From Rhodanobacteraceae bacterium (GTDB lineage: Bacteria > Pseudomonadota > Gammaproteobacteria > Xanthomonadales > Rhodanobacteraceae), in NCBI GenBank assembly GCA_021325475.1, contig JAJPHA010000026.1, forward strand, positions 19,705 through 83,704: a stretch of DNA of 64,000 bases, in the 5' to 3' direction. Within the stretch, counting starts at the first letter, position 1. Each line of letters starts with the position of its first letter. A model generated the notes under the pieces. The model made no database searches and had not been told where the DNA came from. It saw only the letters and a program-made list of their open reading frames with translations. A program made the position numbers and the translations under genes. Shown here in pieces: positions 1-10,708 of this stretch.

Positions 1-1
1 C

Positions 2-640
2 AGCGGCACCCTGATCCTGGCCATGAGCGGCCTGCTCGACGGGCGCCGCGCGACCACGAGCTGGTGGCTCGCCGGGGCGTTCCGCCGGCACTTTCCGGCG
101 GTCCGGCTCGAGGAGCAGGCGATGCTGGTCGATGACGGCGACCTCGTCACCACCGGCGCGTCGACCGCGGTGTTCTCGCTGGTGCTGCGCTGCATCGCCG
201 AGGTCGCGGGCGAGGAGATCGCCCAGCAGACCGCGCGGATGATGCTGCTCGACGCCGAGCGCCAGAGTCAGGCGCCGTACGTCAGCCGCGCGCTGCTCGA
301 AAAACCACGGCATTCGCTGGCCGAGAAGATCGCGCGCTTCCTGGAACGCGAGCTGCACCAACCGATCCGCGTCTCCCGCCTCGCCGCGCACTGCGGCACG
401 AGCGAACGCAGCCTGCTGCGGCACTTCCGCGCGCACTTCGGCACCCATCCACTCGGCTACATCCAGCGCCTGCGCGTGGAACGCGCCAAGGCCCTGCTCG
501 AAACCACGCAGTTGAGCTTCGACGAAGTGGTCGCGCGCTGCGGTTACAGCGATGTGCCGAGTTTCCGCAAGCTGTTCAAGCGCGAAACCTCGCTGACGCC
601 GGCCGACTACCGCGAGCGCTTCCGCCTGCGGCCGCGCTGA
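2..640 (+). CDS. GlxA-family AraC-type transcriptional regulator, 3' part
   Basis: The frame is open from the left edge of the window, so the true start lies outside; 212 codons are visible. The visible part begins inside the DJ-1/PfpI-like amidase-fold domain, whose end carries the typical GLLDGRRATTSWW stretch, and is followed by a C-terminal AraC/XylS DNA-binding domain with two helix-turn-helix units (roughly bases 370-480 and 515-600; the second contains CGYSDVPSFRKLFKRE). The family combines a ligand- or partner-sensing amidase-like domain with AraC-type DNA binding. The regulated genes cannot be told from this window. It ends 12 bases from the convergent dapB stop, with no clear terminator between them. 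Confidence 0.88.
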   Translation, partial: SGTLILAMSGLLDGRRATTSWWLAGAFRRHFPAVRLEEQAMLVDDGDLVTTGASTAVFSLVLRCIAEVAGEEIAQQTARMMLLDAERQSQAPYVSRALLEKPRHSLAEKIARFLERELHQPIRVSRLAAHCGTSERSLLRHFRAHFGTHPLGYIQRLRVERAKALLETTQLSFDEVVARCGYSDVPSFRKLFKRETSLTPADYRERFRLRPR

Positions 641-652
641 CTCCGGCGCGCG

Positions 653-1462
653 TCAGCCCGGCGGCGCGAGCACCTGATCGAAGGTGTACGAACCCGGCGC
701 GCGGCGGGCGAGCCAGATCGCGGCGGCGAGCGCGCCGCGGGCGAAGATGTCGCGGCTGGTCGCGCGATGGGTGAGCTCGAGGCGTTCGCCGGCGGTGCTG
801 AAGACCAGGGTGTGTTCGCCGACGACATCGCCGCCGCGCAGCACGGCGAAGCCGATCTCGCCCTCCTTGCGCGGCCCGACCTGGCCGTGTCGGGCGAACA
901 CGGCACGCTCGGCAAACGCGCTGCCGTGGCCCTCGGCGACCACCTGGCCGAGCGCGAGCGCGGTGCCGGAGGGCGCGTCCTGCTTGCGCGAATGGTGCAT
1001 CTCGATGATTTCGCAATCCCAGTCCGGCAGCAGTTCGGCGACCCGTCGTGCAGTGCGCATGAGCATCGCCACGCCGAGGCTGAAATTCGCCGCCCACAGC
1101 ACCGGAATCGTCTGCGCGGCGCGCTCCATCGCGGCGCGCTGCTCGTCGCGCAGGCCGGTGGTGCCGCTGACGAAGGCGACGCGCCGCTCCAGCGCCAGCG
1201 CCAGCGCGGCGTCGAACGCCACCGGTCCGCTGAAGTCCACCAGCACGTCGCAGGGGGTGTCGGGATCGAGCGAAGTGGAAAAATCCACATTGCGCGGCAG
1301 CGCGCCGAACACGCGCTCGAGTGGCTCGTCCGCCAGACCCGAGCCGGGCCGCACCAGGGCGCAGGCCAGGCGCGCCTGTTTCGACTCGAGCACCGCGCGC
1401 ACCACCGCCTGGCCCATGCGCCCGGCGGAACCGTAGACGACGACGTTGACGAGTTCGCTCAT
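653..1462 (-). CDS. dapB: 4-hydroxy-tetrahydrodipicolinate reductase DapB
   Basis: A 269-residue cytoplasmic protein of the usual DapB length. DapB reduces the dihydrodipicolinate precursor with NAD(P)H in the diaminopimelate/lysine pathway. The N-terminal nucleotide-binding loop is GSAGRMG (residues 11-17). The GTTG segment is at 100-103, and the signature EIIEMHHSRKQDAPSGTA spans 151-168, including the catalytic His156/157 pair, Lys160 and the SGTA substrate loop. It lies downstream of dnaJ on the same strand with a 96-base gap, so it may be read through from the heat-shock operon or have its own promoter. Confidence 0.97.
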   Translation of the reverse strand: MSELVNVVVYGSAGRMGQAVVRAVLESKQARLACALVRPGSGLADEPLERVFGALPRNVDFSTSLDPDTPCDVLVDFSGPVAFDAALALALERRVAFVSGTTGLRDEQRAAMERAAQTIPVLWAANFSLGVAMLMRTARRVAELLPDWDCEIIEMHHSRKQDAPSGTALALGQVVAEGHGSAFAERAVFARHGQVGPRKEGEIGFAVLRGGDVVGEHTLVFSTAGERLELTHRATSRDIFARGALAAAIWLARRAPGSYTFDQVLAPPG

Positions 1463-1558
1463 GCGCCGATGGTAACAAAGCGGCCTGGTGGCGTTCGCCC
1501 CGGCGAGCGGGAAAAATCCATCGTTCGTGCGGCACCGGCCGCCGCGAACGGAGCCCGC

Positions 1559-2698
1559 TCAGCCTTCCGCCCGCGCTCCGGAGGTCACCCGCTCCCAGAA
1601 GCGCTTGACGCCGTCGAACCAGGAGCTCGCGCGCGGCGTGTGCGCGCGCGCATCGTCGCCGAAGCTCGCCTCGAATTCCTCGAGCAGTTCGCGCTGGCGC
1701 TTGCTGAGCTTGACCGGCGTCTCCACCACCACCCGGCAGATCAGGTCGCCGACGCGGCCGTTGCGCACGTTGCGCACGCCCTTGCCGCGCAAGCGGAACG
1801 CCTTGCCGGTCTGCGTTTCCGGCGGGATCCGGATCACCGCATCGCCGTCGAGCGTGGGCACGACGAGGTCCGCGCCGAGCGCGGCCTGCGAGAAACGGAT
1901 CGGCACCTCGCAATACAGATCGTCGCCCTCGCGCTGGAACAGCTCGTGCTCGCGCACGTGGATCTCGACGTAGAGATCGCCGGGCGGCGCGCCGGGCGGG
2001 CCGGCCTGGCCCTCGCCGCTCAGGCGGATGCGGTCGCCGGTATCGACGCCGGCCGGGACCTTCACCGCCAGCGTCTTGGTGCGCTGGACCCGACCCTCGC
2101 CGCGACAGGTCTTGCAGGGATGCGCGACGATGCGGCCGACGCCGCCGCAATGCGGGCAGGTCTGTTGGATCGAGAAGATGCCGTTCTGCATGCGCACCCG
2201 GCCATGGCCGTGGCAGGTGCGACAGGTTTCCTGCTTGCCGTCGGCGGAGCCGGAACCGTCGCACGCCTCGCAGCGCGCGAGCGTCGGGATCTCGATGCGC
2301 TTCTCGACGCCGAACACCGCCTCCTCGAGGTCGATCTCGAGCAGGTAACGCAGGTCCGCGCCGCCGCGCGCGCGGGCGCGGCCGCCGCCCATACCGAAAA
2401 TGTCGGAGAAGATGTCGCCGAAGATGTCGCCGACATCCGCATGAAAGCCCCCGGCGCCCGCGCCCACCCCATGTTCGAACGCGGCGTGGCCGTGCCGGTC
2501 GTACAGCGCCCGCTTCTGCGGATCGCCGAGCACGTCGTAGGCTTCCTTGGCCTCCTTGAAATGCGCCTCGCAGCTCTGGTCACCGGGATTGCGATCCGGG
2601 TGGTATTTCATCGCCAGGCGGCGGAACGCCTTCTTGAGCTCCTCGGCCGAGGCGCCGCGCGAGACGCCCAGCACGTCGTAGTAGTCGCGCTTGCTCAC
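1559..2698 (-). CDS. dnaJ: chaperone protein DnaJ
   Basis: A 379-residue Hsp40 co-chaperone that delivers substrates to DnaK and stimulates its ATPase. The J domain is at the N terminus with HPD at residues 33-35. A Gly/Phe-rich linker follows (about 78-105, with repeated [13 protein letters not shown]). The zinc-binding region has four CxxCxGxG-type repeats (Cys143/146, 159/162, 181/184, 195/198), then the C-terminal substrate-binding domains. Length and order match type I DnaJ. It is the last chaperone gene of the hrcA-grpE-dnaK-dnaJ order, 202 bases after dnaK. I see no convincing promoter or gene in that gap. Confidence 0.98.
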   Translation of the reverse strand: MSKRDYYDVLGVSRGASAEELKKAFRRLAMKYHPDRNPGDQSCEAHFKEAKEAYDVLGDPQKRALYDRHGHAAFEHGVGAGAGGFHADVGDIFGDIFSDIFGMGGGRARARGGADLRYLLEIDLEEAVFGVEKRIEIPTLARCEACDGSGSADGKQETCRTCHGHGRVRMQNGIFSIQQTCPHCGGVGRIVAHPCKTCRGEGRVQRTKTLAVKVPAGVDTGDRIRLSGEGQAGPPGAPPGDLYVEIHVREHELFQREGDDLYCEVPIRFSQAALGADLVVPTLDGDAVIRIPPETQTGKAFRLRGKGVRNVRNGRVGDLICRVVVETPVKLSKRQRELLEEFEASFGDDARAHTPRASSWFDGVKRFWERVTSGARAEG

Positions 2699-2900
2699 GG
2701 CCGCCCCTCGCTACGCCCAGCTTGCGCCGGAGCGAGCGCACGCGCGATGCGAACGCGTCGCGCCGCAACGCGCGCCACCGCGATGAATCCGTCGAGCCTC
2801 CCCTCGTTCATTCGGACCTCATGCGCTCCCACCGCGCGCCGCACCGGCTGCCCATGCCGCGCACGCGCGAGCCGCCACCGCGCGCGGCGGCGGCCTGCCG

Positions 2901-4811
<1,911 letters not shown>

Positions 4812-4862
4812 GTCCGCCTCTCCGAAATTCGTGTTGCGGCTGTCGCGCCGCGCATGCCCCGA

Positions 4863-4890
4863 AACTGGGGCCGGGGGTCGTCAATTCAAG
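4863..4890 (-). promoter_or_regulatory. putative sigma-32 (RpoH) promoter for dnaK
   Basis: Read on the minus strand: CTTGAA (4890-4885), a 14-base spacer, then CCCCAGTT (4870-4863). The heat-shock consensus is CTTGAA, 13-14 bases, CCCCATxT. The -35 overlaps the grpE stop codon, and the likely start of transcription is about 45-50 bases before dnaK. The match is seen directly; activity is inferred. Confidence 0.6.
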
Positions 4891-5425
4891 CGCCGGGGAC
4901 TTTCGCCACCGCGACCAGCGCCGGTCGCAGCAGCCGCTCGTTCAAGAGATATCCCTTCTGCATCACCGCCACCACGCTGTTCGGCGCGGCGCCGGCGGCA
5001 TCCACCATGCTCATCGCCTGATGCAGTTCGGGATTGAATGTCTCGCCCAGCGGGTCGAGTGCCTTCAGCCCATTGGCCTCGGCGACCTTGAGCAGCGCCT
5101 TCAAGGTCAGCTCCATGCCGCCGCGCAGCGCGGCGACGTCGGCGTTCTCCGCGGCCAGGCCGCGTTCGAGGTTGTCGAGCACCGGCAACAGTTCCGCGAG
5201 CAGGCGTTCGTTGGCGAACCGGCGCGCCTGCTCGACGTCCCGCGCCAGGCGCTTGCGCTGGTTCTCGATCTCGGCGCGCTCGCGCAGCAGCAGATCGCGC
5301 ATCTCGCCAAGCTTGTTCTCGTATTCGACCAGCTTGCGGCCGAGCTCGTCGGCGTCGTTCTGCACCGCATCGGCGGCGGCCGGTTCGCTGGCGCCGTTCT
5401 GCGGCGTGGCTTTGGTTTCTTCCAT
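4886..5425 (-). CDS. grpE: nucleotide exchange factor GrpE
   Basis: A 179-residue protein from the ATG at 5425. The frame stays open further upstream, but that part runs through a palindromic intergenic repeat and is not GrpE-like. GrpE releases ADP from DnaK. The N terminus is low-complexity and acidic ([17 protein letters not shown]). A long coiled-coil helix follows (about 35-95, with [17 protein letters not shown]), then the C-terminal beta domain with NPELHQAMS and [21 protein letters not shown]. It lies between hrcA and dnaK, 74 bases before dnaK. Confidence 0.97.
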   Translation of the reverse strand: MEETKATPQNGASEPAAADAVQNDADELGRKLVEYENKLGEMRDLLLRERAEIENQRKRLARDVEQARRFANERLLAELLPVLDNLERGLAAENADVAALRGGMELTLKALLKVAEANGLKALDPLGETFNPELHQAMSMVDAAGAAPNSVVAVMQKGYLLNERLLRPALVAVAKVPGA

Positions 5426-5441
5426 GGCTCGATCCCGAAAA

Positions 5442-5500
5442 GTGAGACGCAAGACGTCAAACGCGACCCGGCGGCACGCGCCCGCCGGGTCACGTCTCAC
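5442..5500. repeat. nested inverted repeat between hrcA and grpE
   Basis: A perfect 10-bp inverted repeat, GACCCGGCGG / CCGCCGGGTC (5465-5474 and 5482-5491, 7-base loop), sits inside a second perfect pair GTGAGACG / CGTCTCAC (5442-5449 and 5493-5500). The words AAGACGT and ACGTCTT recur at 5451 and 5506. The structure lies wholly in the 96-base gap and has no T-tract, so it looks more like a REP-type or mRNA-processing/stability element than an intrinsic terminator. Confidence 0.65.
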
Positions 5501-5521
5501 GTGTTACGTCTTCCGGTTTTC

Positions 5522-6595
5522 TTATTGGGCCTGCTGCGCCCGATTCAAGGCGTTCGACAGGATCTGCGCCGTCGCCTGCACCACCGGAATCACGCGCTGA
5601 TAGGCCATGCGCGTCGGGCCGATCACGCCGAGCACACCCAACACGCGCCCCTCGACGCCATAGGGTGCCGTAATCAGACTGCAGCCGTCCAGCGCGGTGA
5701 ATCCCGACTCCTCGCCGATGAACAGCCGCACACCCTCGGCGCGCGCGCAGCCCTCGAGCAGCATGAGCAGATCCCGCTTGCGCTGGAACGCCTCGAACAG
5801 CTCGCGCAGGCGCTCCATGTCGCTCAGGTCCTGCGAACTCATCAGATTGGTCTGCCCCGCCACCAGCATGTCGGCGTCGGGGTGCACCGGCACGGCGCGT
5901 TCGGTGACCTCGATCGCGGCGGCCATCAACTGGTTGAGGCTGTGCCGGGTTTCGCGCATCTCGCGCCGCAGGCGCTCGCGGATCTCGCCGAAGCGCAGGC
6001 CGGCGTAGTGCGTGTTGAGAAAGTTGGCGATCTGCTCGAGTTCGCCGGCGTCGTAGGGCCGCTGGGTGGTGACGACGCGGTTCTGCACCTCGTTGTCCGA
6101 GAACACCAGGATGACCAGCACGCGGTTGCCGCCGAGCGGGACGAAGTCGATGTGGCGCAGCGGAAACTCCTCGCGCCGCGGCACCGTGACCAGACCGACG
6201 AAGTGGGTCACCTCCGACAACAGCGAGGACACGCCGTTGAGCAGGTCCTGGGTGGTGGCGCCCTCCGGCAGCTCGCCGCGGAGCTTCTCGACCTGCGCAG
6301 GTTCGAGCGGCGTGACTTCGAGCAGACTGTCGACGAACACGCGGTAGCCTTGCGCGGTCGGCACCCGGCCGGCCGAGGTGTGCGGCGCGGCGACGAGACC
6401 GATCTCCTCGAGATCCGCCATCACGTTGCGGATGGTGGCGGCACTGACGTCGAGGCCGGCGTGCTTGGCCAGCGTGCGTGAGCCGATCGGATGGCCCTCG
6501 GCGATGTACTGCGCGATCAGGGCGCGCAGCAACTGCCGCGCCCGCGCATCGAGCTTCGGGTGCAGGTGAACGCCGCTGTCGGGCCGTTGAACCAT
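5522..6595 (-). CDS. hrcA: heat-inducible transcription repressor HrcA
   Basis: About 357 residues. The N-terminal winged-helix DNA-binding domain contains LLRALIAQYIAEGHPIGSRT and the signature SAATIRNVMADLEEIGLV, followed by SAGRVPTAQGYRVFVDSLL. The GAF-like HrcA core comes next, ending with GVIGPTRMAYQRVIPVV. HrcA normally represses class I heat-shock operons by binding CIRCE. I chose the ATG at 6595; a TTG at 6613 with CAGGCG ahead of it is a real alternative. It is first in hrcA-grpE-dnaK-dnaJ and lies behind a sigma-32-like promoter. No CIRCE is visible upstream. Confidence 0.95.
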   Translation of the reverse strand: MVQRPDSGVHLHPKLDARARQLLRALIAQYIAEGHPIGSRTLAKHAGLDVSAATIRNVMADLEEIGLVAAPHTSAGRVPTAQGYRVFVDSLLEVTPLEPAQVEKLRGELPEGATTQDLLNGVSSLLSEVTHFVGLVTVPRREEFPLRHIDFVPLGGNRVLVILVFSDNEVQNRVVTTQRPYDAGELEQIANFLNTHYAGLRFGEIRERLRREMRETRHSLNQLMAAAIEVTERAVPVHPDADMLVAGQTNLMSSQDLSDMERLRELFEAFQRKRDLLMLLEGCARAEGVRLFIGEESGFTALDGCSLITAPYGVEGRVLGVLGVIGPTRMAYQRVIPVVQATAQILSNALNRAQQAQ

Positions 6596-6630
6596 GGCGT
6601 CTGACGCTAACAACCGCGCCTGATGCGGTC

Positions 6631-6657
6631 AATGGGTCTTGGCCGCCATCTTTCAAG
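6631..6657 (-). promoter_or_regulatory. putative sigma-32 (RpoH) promoter for hrcA-grpE-dnaK-dnaJ
   Basis: On the minus strand: CTTGAAA (6657-6651), 13 bases, ACCCATTG (6638-6631 region). This fits CTTGAAA-N13-CCCCATxT closely. Transcription would begin near 6624, giving a short leader to the hrcA ATG at 6595. A vegetative-like TTGACC lies just downstream. Activity is inferred from the match only. Confidence 0.6.
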
Positions 6658-7033
6658 CCGGCGGCATGGGATACCTGGCGCCGATCCGATCGCCGACGCT
6701 GGACTTATGCGCGCAATCCCCGTAGGCTTGTGTCGGGGCGCGGGCCCGCCCACGCGCCGGCAAGCACCGGTGCAACGCACGACCGCCCGCGCGGCTCATT
6801 ATTTTTCGACAGGACGATGCCCACGCCCGGCGGTGGCCGGTGCGTGCAGTCCGCGGCGAATTGCCTTCCCGCAGAGCGCGGCGCAAGCGGAATTCCGCGG
6901 TCGAACGGGACAGCCGTTCGCAACGCAAGGGCACGCCTGCACGCCGATCGGCGACGCAACGAATCTGCGAACATTTCCACAATGCAACAACAGCACTGCG
7001 CCAGCAGCCGCCATCCATGACGACCGAGCCGGC
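6658..7033. other. intergenic region between divergent hrcA and scpA
   Basis: About 375 bases with no gene that I can support on either strand; the open frames here lack ribosome sites and read as codon noise. It must hold the plus-strand promoter of scpA. An AT-richer patch (attattttt, about 6797-6806) stands out in the GC-rich background and could be part of it, but I cannot assign -35/-10 boxes with confidence. Confidence 0.4.
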
Positions 7034-7879
7034 ATGAATCCGCAGGCCGCCACCGCCGACGCCGAAACGGCGGGGATCTTCCCGCCCGTTCCGCAGCAGC
7101 AGGAAATGCCGCTGGCGATCGTGCGCGGCCAGCCGGTGCTGGAGATGCCGCAGGATCTGTACATCCCGCCGGACGCGCTCGAGGTGATCCTCGAGGCGTT
7201 CGAAGGGCCGCTCGACCTCCTGCTGTATCTGATCCGGCGCCAGAATCTCGACATCCTCGACATCCCGATCGCCGAGATCACGCGCCAGTACGTCGATTAC
7301 ATCGACCTGATGCGCGAACTGCGCCTGGAGCTCGCCGCCGAATATCTGGTCATGGCCGCGATCCTGGCCGAGATCAAATCGCGCCTGCTGCTGCCGCGAC
7401 CGCCGCAGGCCGAGGGCGAGGAGGAGGACCCGCGCGCCGAACTGGTGCGACGGCTGCAGGAATACGAGCGCTTCAAGAAGGCGGCCGAGGACATCGACGC
7501 CTTGCCGCGCCTGGAACGCGACTTCGCCGTGGCCGGCGCCTTCGTGCCGGACAAGAGCGTGATCCGCCTGCCGCCGCCGGTGCAGTTGCGCGAATTGCTG
7601 CTGGCGCTCAAGGACGTGCTCAAGCGCGCCGAACTCACCGGCCGGCACGCAATCCAGCGCGAGGCGCTGTCCGTGCGCAACCGCATGAGCGACGTGCTCA
7701 AGGCGCTGCAGGACGGCGAATTCCACCCGTTCGAGCGGCTGTTCAACCTCGAAGAAGGTCGGCTCGGCATCATCGTCACCTTCCTCGCCATCCTCGAACT
7801 CGCCAAGGAACACCTGATCGAGATCATGCAAAGCGAGCCGCTCGCGGCGATTTATCTGAAATCCCTGGCGCTGGCGTGA
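7034..7879 (+). CDS. scpA: segregation and condensation protein A (ScpA)
   Basis: A 281-residue kleisin that bridges the SMC heads with ScpB in chromosome condensation and segregation. After a variable N-terminal extension of about 50 residues comes the kleisin start FEGPLDLLLYLIRRQNLDILDIPIAEITRQY, then the acidic middle (EGEEEDPRAELVRRLQEYERFK) and the C-terminal winged helix (GIIVTFLAILELAKEHLIEI). The start at 7034 is the first ATG that gives a normal N terminus; its ribosome site is weak. scpB follows at once, and a GTG overlaps the scpA stop. Confidence 0.95.
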   Translation: MNPQAATADAETAGIFPPVPQQQEMPLAIVRGQPVLEMPQDLYIPPDALEVILEAFEGPLDLLLYLIRRQNLDILDIPIAEITRQYVDYIDLMRELRLELAAEYLVMAAILAEIKSRLLLPRPPQAEGEEEDPRAELVRRLQEYERFKKAAEDIDALPRLERDFAVAGAFVPDKSVIRLPPPVQLRELLLALKDVLKRAELTGRHAIQREALSVRNRMSDVLKALQDGEFHPFERLFNLEEGRLGIIVTFLAILELAKEHLIEIMQSEPLAAIYLKSLALA

Positions 7880-7941
7880 CCGCCGGCGACGCACTCGCGG
7901 CGTTCACCCACGCGCCGCGGCCGCAGGCTCCAACCCGGATC

Positions 7942-8592
7942 ATGTTCATGATGGAACCACAACAACTCAAACGCATCGTCGAGGCCGCCCTGCTGGCTGC
8001 CGCGCAACCACTTTCGCTCGCCCAGCTCTCCGCCCTGTTCGGTGAACACGAAACTCCCAGCCACGAGGAACTCGCCCGCGCGCTGGAGGAGCTCGCGCGC
8101 GACTGCGACGGTCGCGGCGTGGAGCTCAGGGAGGTCGCCTCCGGTTTCCGCTACCAGGTGCGGCAGGACGTCCATCCGTGGGTCTCGCGCCTGTGGACCG
8201 AACGCCAAACCCGCTATTCGCGCGCGCTGCTCGAGACGCTCGCGCTGATCGCCTACCGCCAGCCCATCACCCGCGGCGAAATCGAGCAGATCCGCGGCGT
8301 GGCGGTGTCGAGCAACATCATCAAGACGCTCGAGGAGCGCGAATGGGTGCGTGTGGTCGGCTACCGCGACGTGCCGGGCAAACCGGCGCTGTTCGGCACC
8401 ACGCGCGCGTTCCTCGACTACTTCAATCTCAAATCGCTGGACGAATTGCCGCCGCTCGCCGAGATCCGCGAGATCGAGGAACTCGATCCGCAACTGACGC
8501 TGGCGCCGGTGGCGCCGGCCGACGAGGCCGGCGCGCCGCCGCCGACCGCCGACGACGACGCGACGCTCGCCGCCACGGAGCCTTCCGCATGA
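7942..8592 (+). CDS. scpB: segregation and condensation protein B (ScpB)
   Basis: A winged-helix partner of ScpA in the SMC-ScpAB condensin. Conserved parts are KRIVEAALLAAAQPLSLAQL, the core YSRALLETLALIAYRQPITRGEIEQIRGV and GRRDVPGKPALFGTT-like segment (seen here as YRDVPGKPALFGTTRAFLDYF). The C-terminal tail is Ala/Pro/Asp-rich. The start is uncertain: a GTG at 7876 overlaps the scpA stop, and ATGs lie at 7942, 7948 and 7951, of which the last gives the typical MEPQQLKRI start. Its stop overlaps the rluB ATG (ATGA), so scpA-scpB-rluB look translationally coupled. Confidence 0.94.
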   Translation: MFMMEPQQLKRIVEAALLAAAQPLSLAQLSALFGEHETPSHEELARALEELARDCDGRGVELREVASGFRYQVRQDVHPWVSRLWTERQTRYSRALLETLALIAYRQPITRGEIEQIRGVAVSSNIIKTLEEREWVRVVGYRDVPGKPALFGTTRAFLDYFNLKSLDELPPLAEIREIEELDPQLTLAPVAPADEAGAPPPTADDDATLAATEPSA

Positions 8593-9887
8593 ACGCACCG
8601 ACGCGCACGCTGCTCACCCTGCGGCGTTCCCCGAGCGAAGGCTCGGCGATCGAGGAACGTCTGCACAAGGTGCTGGCGAACGCCGGATTGGGATCGCGGC
8701 GCCTGCTCGAGGAGCGCATCGCCGCCGGCGAGGTCAAGGTGAACGGCGCGGTCGCCGAACTCGGTTCCGGAGTCCGCCCCGGCGATCGGGTCGAGCTCGA
8801 CGGCAAGCTGTTCGTGGCGGTGACGGACACCGCCGAACACGCGCAGGTGCTGGTGTTCCACAAACCCGAGGGCGTGGTCACGACGCGCGACGACCCCGAG
8901 GGCCGACCGACCGTGTTCGAGATGCTGCCGCGCCTCAAGGGTGCGCGCTGGATCGCGGTCGGCCGCCTCGACATCAATACCACCGGCTTGCTGCTGCTCA
9001 CCACCGACGGCGCCCTCGCCCACCGGCTCATGCACCCCAGCACCGAAGTCGAACGCGAATACATCTGTCGCGTCCACGGCGAGGTGCCGGACGAGACGTT
9101 GGAGCGGCTCCAGGCCGGGGTGGAACTGGAGGACGGCCCGGCCCGCTTCGAGGAACTCGCGGTCATCAGCCGCGGCGAAAGCCATTCCTGGTTCCGCGTC
9201 GTGATCCGCGAGGGGCGCAACCGCGAAGTCCGGCGCATGTGGGAATCGCAGGGACTGATGGTGAGCCGCTTGAAGCGCATCCGCTACGGCAACGTCGAGT
9301 TGCCGCGCGGGCTGCTCAAGGGCCACAGCCAAGAGCTGGAACCGGACCAAATCAAGGCTTTGCGCCGGCTGGTCGGCGCCGCGGACGCCGAGCCGACGCT
9401 GACGCTGCAGCCGGTCATCGGTCAGCGCCGCGCGGTGCGACCGGCCAACGAATTCCGTCCCGCCCCGCGCACCCAGCAAGCCTGGACCGGCGGCTATCAC
9501 GACGAAGGCCGCGAACTGCGCGCGTTCGATCGCATCCGCGAGGATACGCCGTTCCTCCGTCCCGGCGAGAAGCGAACCCGGCGCGGCAAGAAAAAGCGCG
9601 GCAAGAATCCGCCGCAACAGCAAGCCACGCGACATGGCCGTGGGTCCGGGCAGTCCGGCGCCTACGCCGCGACGCCCTGGAGCGGCGCGGGCGAAGCCGC
9701 CGCTCGTCCGCGGCGGCGGCGCGGCAAATCCGGCGAGGCAAGCTGGCGGCCACCGGTCACCGGCGGATACGCACCGCGCGGTGCGCATCCGCAACGGGGT
9801 TCCGGCGAAAGTTTTCCGCGCGACGACATCGGCAATCGCCTGCCGCCGCAGGACGGCCGTCGACGCGGCAAGCCGCGGCGGCGCTGA
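8589..9887 (+). CDS. rluB: 23S rRNA pseudouridine synthase RluB with long basic tail
   Basis: A 432-residue RsuA/RluB-family enzyme that isomerises a uridine (U2605 in E. coli numbering) in 23S rRNA. An S4 RNA-binding domain is at about 20-80, then the catalytic domain with GRLDINTTGLLLLTTDG; Asp128 is the expected nucleophile. REGRNREVRRMWE is the family signature near residue 210. From about residue 275 the protein runs into a low-complexity Arg/Gly/Lys-rich tail (RRGKKKRGKN, RRRRGKSGE, RRRGKPRRR) of the kind seen in some proteobacterial RluB, probably an RNA-contacting extension. Confidence 0.93.
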   Translation: MNAPTRTLLTLRRSPSEGSAIEERLHKVLANAGLGSRRLLEERIAAGEVKVNGAVAELGSGVRPGDRVELDGKLFVAVTDTAEHAQVLVFHKPEGVVTTRDDPEGRPTVFEMLPRLKGARWIAVGRLDINTTGLLLLTTDGALAHRLMHPSTEVEREYICRVHGEVPDETLERLQAGVELEDGPARFEELAVISRGESHSWFRVVIREGRNREVRRMWESQGLMVSRLKRIRYGNVELPRGLLKGHSQELEPDQIKALRRLVGAADAEPTLTLQPVIGQRRAVRPANEFRPAPRTQQAWTGGYHDEGRELRAFDRIREDTPFLRPGEKRTRRGKKKRGKNPPQQQATRHGRGSGQSGAYAATPWSGAGEAAARPRRRRGKSGEASWRPPVTGGYAPRGAHPQRGSGESFPRDDIGNRLPPQDGRRRGKPRRR

Positions 9888-9903
9888 ACCGACGCATCGG
9901 GCC

Positions 9904-9932
9904 AAAAAAAAGCGGCCCCGATGCGGGGCCGC
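9904..9932 (-). terminator. intrinsic terminator of the CsgG-like gene
   Basis: GCGGCCCC / GGGGCCGC stem (9912-9919 and 9925-9932) with a 5-base loop. On the minus strand it is followed by eight T residues (the plus-strand A-run 9904-9911). It lies 57 bases after the stop of the minus-strand gene at 9989. It may also slow plus-strand transcription from rluB, but there it lacks a T-run. Confidence 0.85.
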
Positions 9933-9988
9933 CTTGCCGTTCGACGAAGCCGCATCCTGCGTCGCTGACGCAAGGCGCGGCCGCCCGG

Positions 9989-10708
9989 TCAATCCAGCTT
10001 CAACGCCTTCTTGTCGCTGGCGCGACGCTTCTGTTCCTTGGCGTTGTACTCCTGGATGCAACCGTCCTTCTTGACCATCACGCACTCGAGGTATTCGCTG
10101 GCCTCGACCAGCGCGGCGCGGATCGCCTTGCCGGCCGGCGTATTCTCCTCGTGCGCCAGCGTGCCACCGAAGCCACCGCGGAACACGCCCACGGACACGC
10201 CGCTGCTCTTGCTGCGGCCTTCCACGGTGCGCGAGAACGCCACGTCGCCGGTGGTCGTGTCGATCACGCGCAGGTCGATCGCCATGTACGCCTCACTCTG
10301 CTTGCCGCCGAGGCCGATGCCCTTGAAACTGAAACCGCCGCCGGTGCTCGAGGTGTTCTCCTCGTAGGCGCTGACCGTGCCGGCGACCAGATACTGCGCA
10401 CCGGTCAGCTTGCCGATCTTCGGGCCCTGACCCGGAGCCATGCGACCCGAGGCGGCGAGATTCTGTTCCTCCAGCACGTTCTGCAGCTTCTGCCGCTCCA
10501 CCACATGGAAGTTGCCGCTCGAAGCCAGTTCGTTCGACAGCATGCTGGACAGTTCCCAACCCACACCGCCGCGCCACCAGGCGGCGCCCGATTCGTTGCG
10601 GAATTCGGCCACGCCGATCGTCGGACGGCCGTCGCCGGCCGCGTACGCGCTGCCGGCCGACCACGCGCCGACCAGCGCCAGGGTGATACCCGCTACCAAT
10701 TTCTTCAT
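9989..10708 (-). CDS. exported CsgG/HfaB-family protein
   Basis: A 239-residue protein from an ATG with a strong ribosome site (GGGGAG, 6 bases ahead). Residues 1-24 are a signal peptide (MKKLVAGITLALVGAWSAGS then AYAA); there is no lipobox Cys at the cleavage site. The rest shows the CsgG-like core: GVAEFRNESG, LSSMLSNELASSGNFHVVERQKLQNVLEEQ, AQYLVAGTVSAYEE and IDLRVIDTTTGDVAFSRTVEG. CsgG itself is the curli secretion pore, but many relatives are lone periplasmic or outer-membrane proteins of unknown role. No curli genes are nearby. It is followed by a clear terminator and is divergent from the DUF255 gene. Confidence 0.8.
   Translation of the reverse strand: MKKLVAGITLALVGAWSAGSAYAAGDGRPTIGVAEFRNESGAAWWRGGVGWELSSMLSNELASSGNFHVVERQKLQNVLEEQNLAASGRMAPGQGPKIGKLTGAQYLVAGTVSAYEENTSSTGGGFSFKGIGLGGKQSEAYMAIDLRVIDTTTGDVAFSRTVEGRSKSSGVSVGVFRGGFGGTLAHEENTPAGKAIRAALVEASEYLECVMVKKDGCIQEYNAKEQKRRASDKKALKLD

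Noticed and set aside
4846..4875. GCCCC...GGGGC hairpin ahead of dnaK as a terminator or CIRCE
   Set aside because: The stem is only about five base pairs, has no T-run, and overlaps a better-fitting sigma-32 -10 box; its sequence is not CIRCE.
5426..5500. In-frame upstream extension of grpE
   Set aside because: It is encoded by the palindromic repeat; the ATG at 5425 gives a normal GrpE start.
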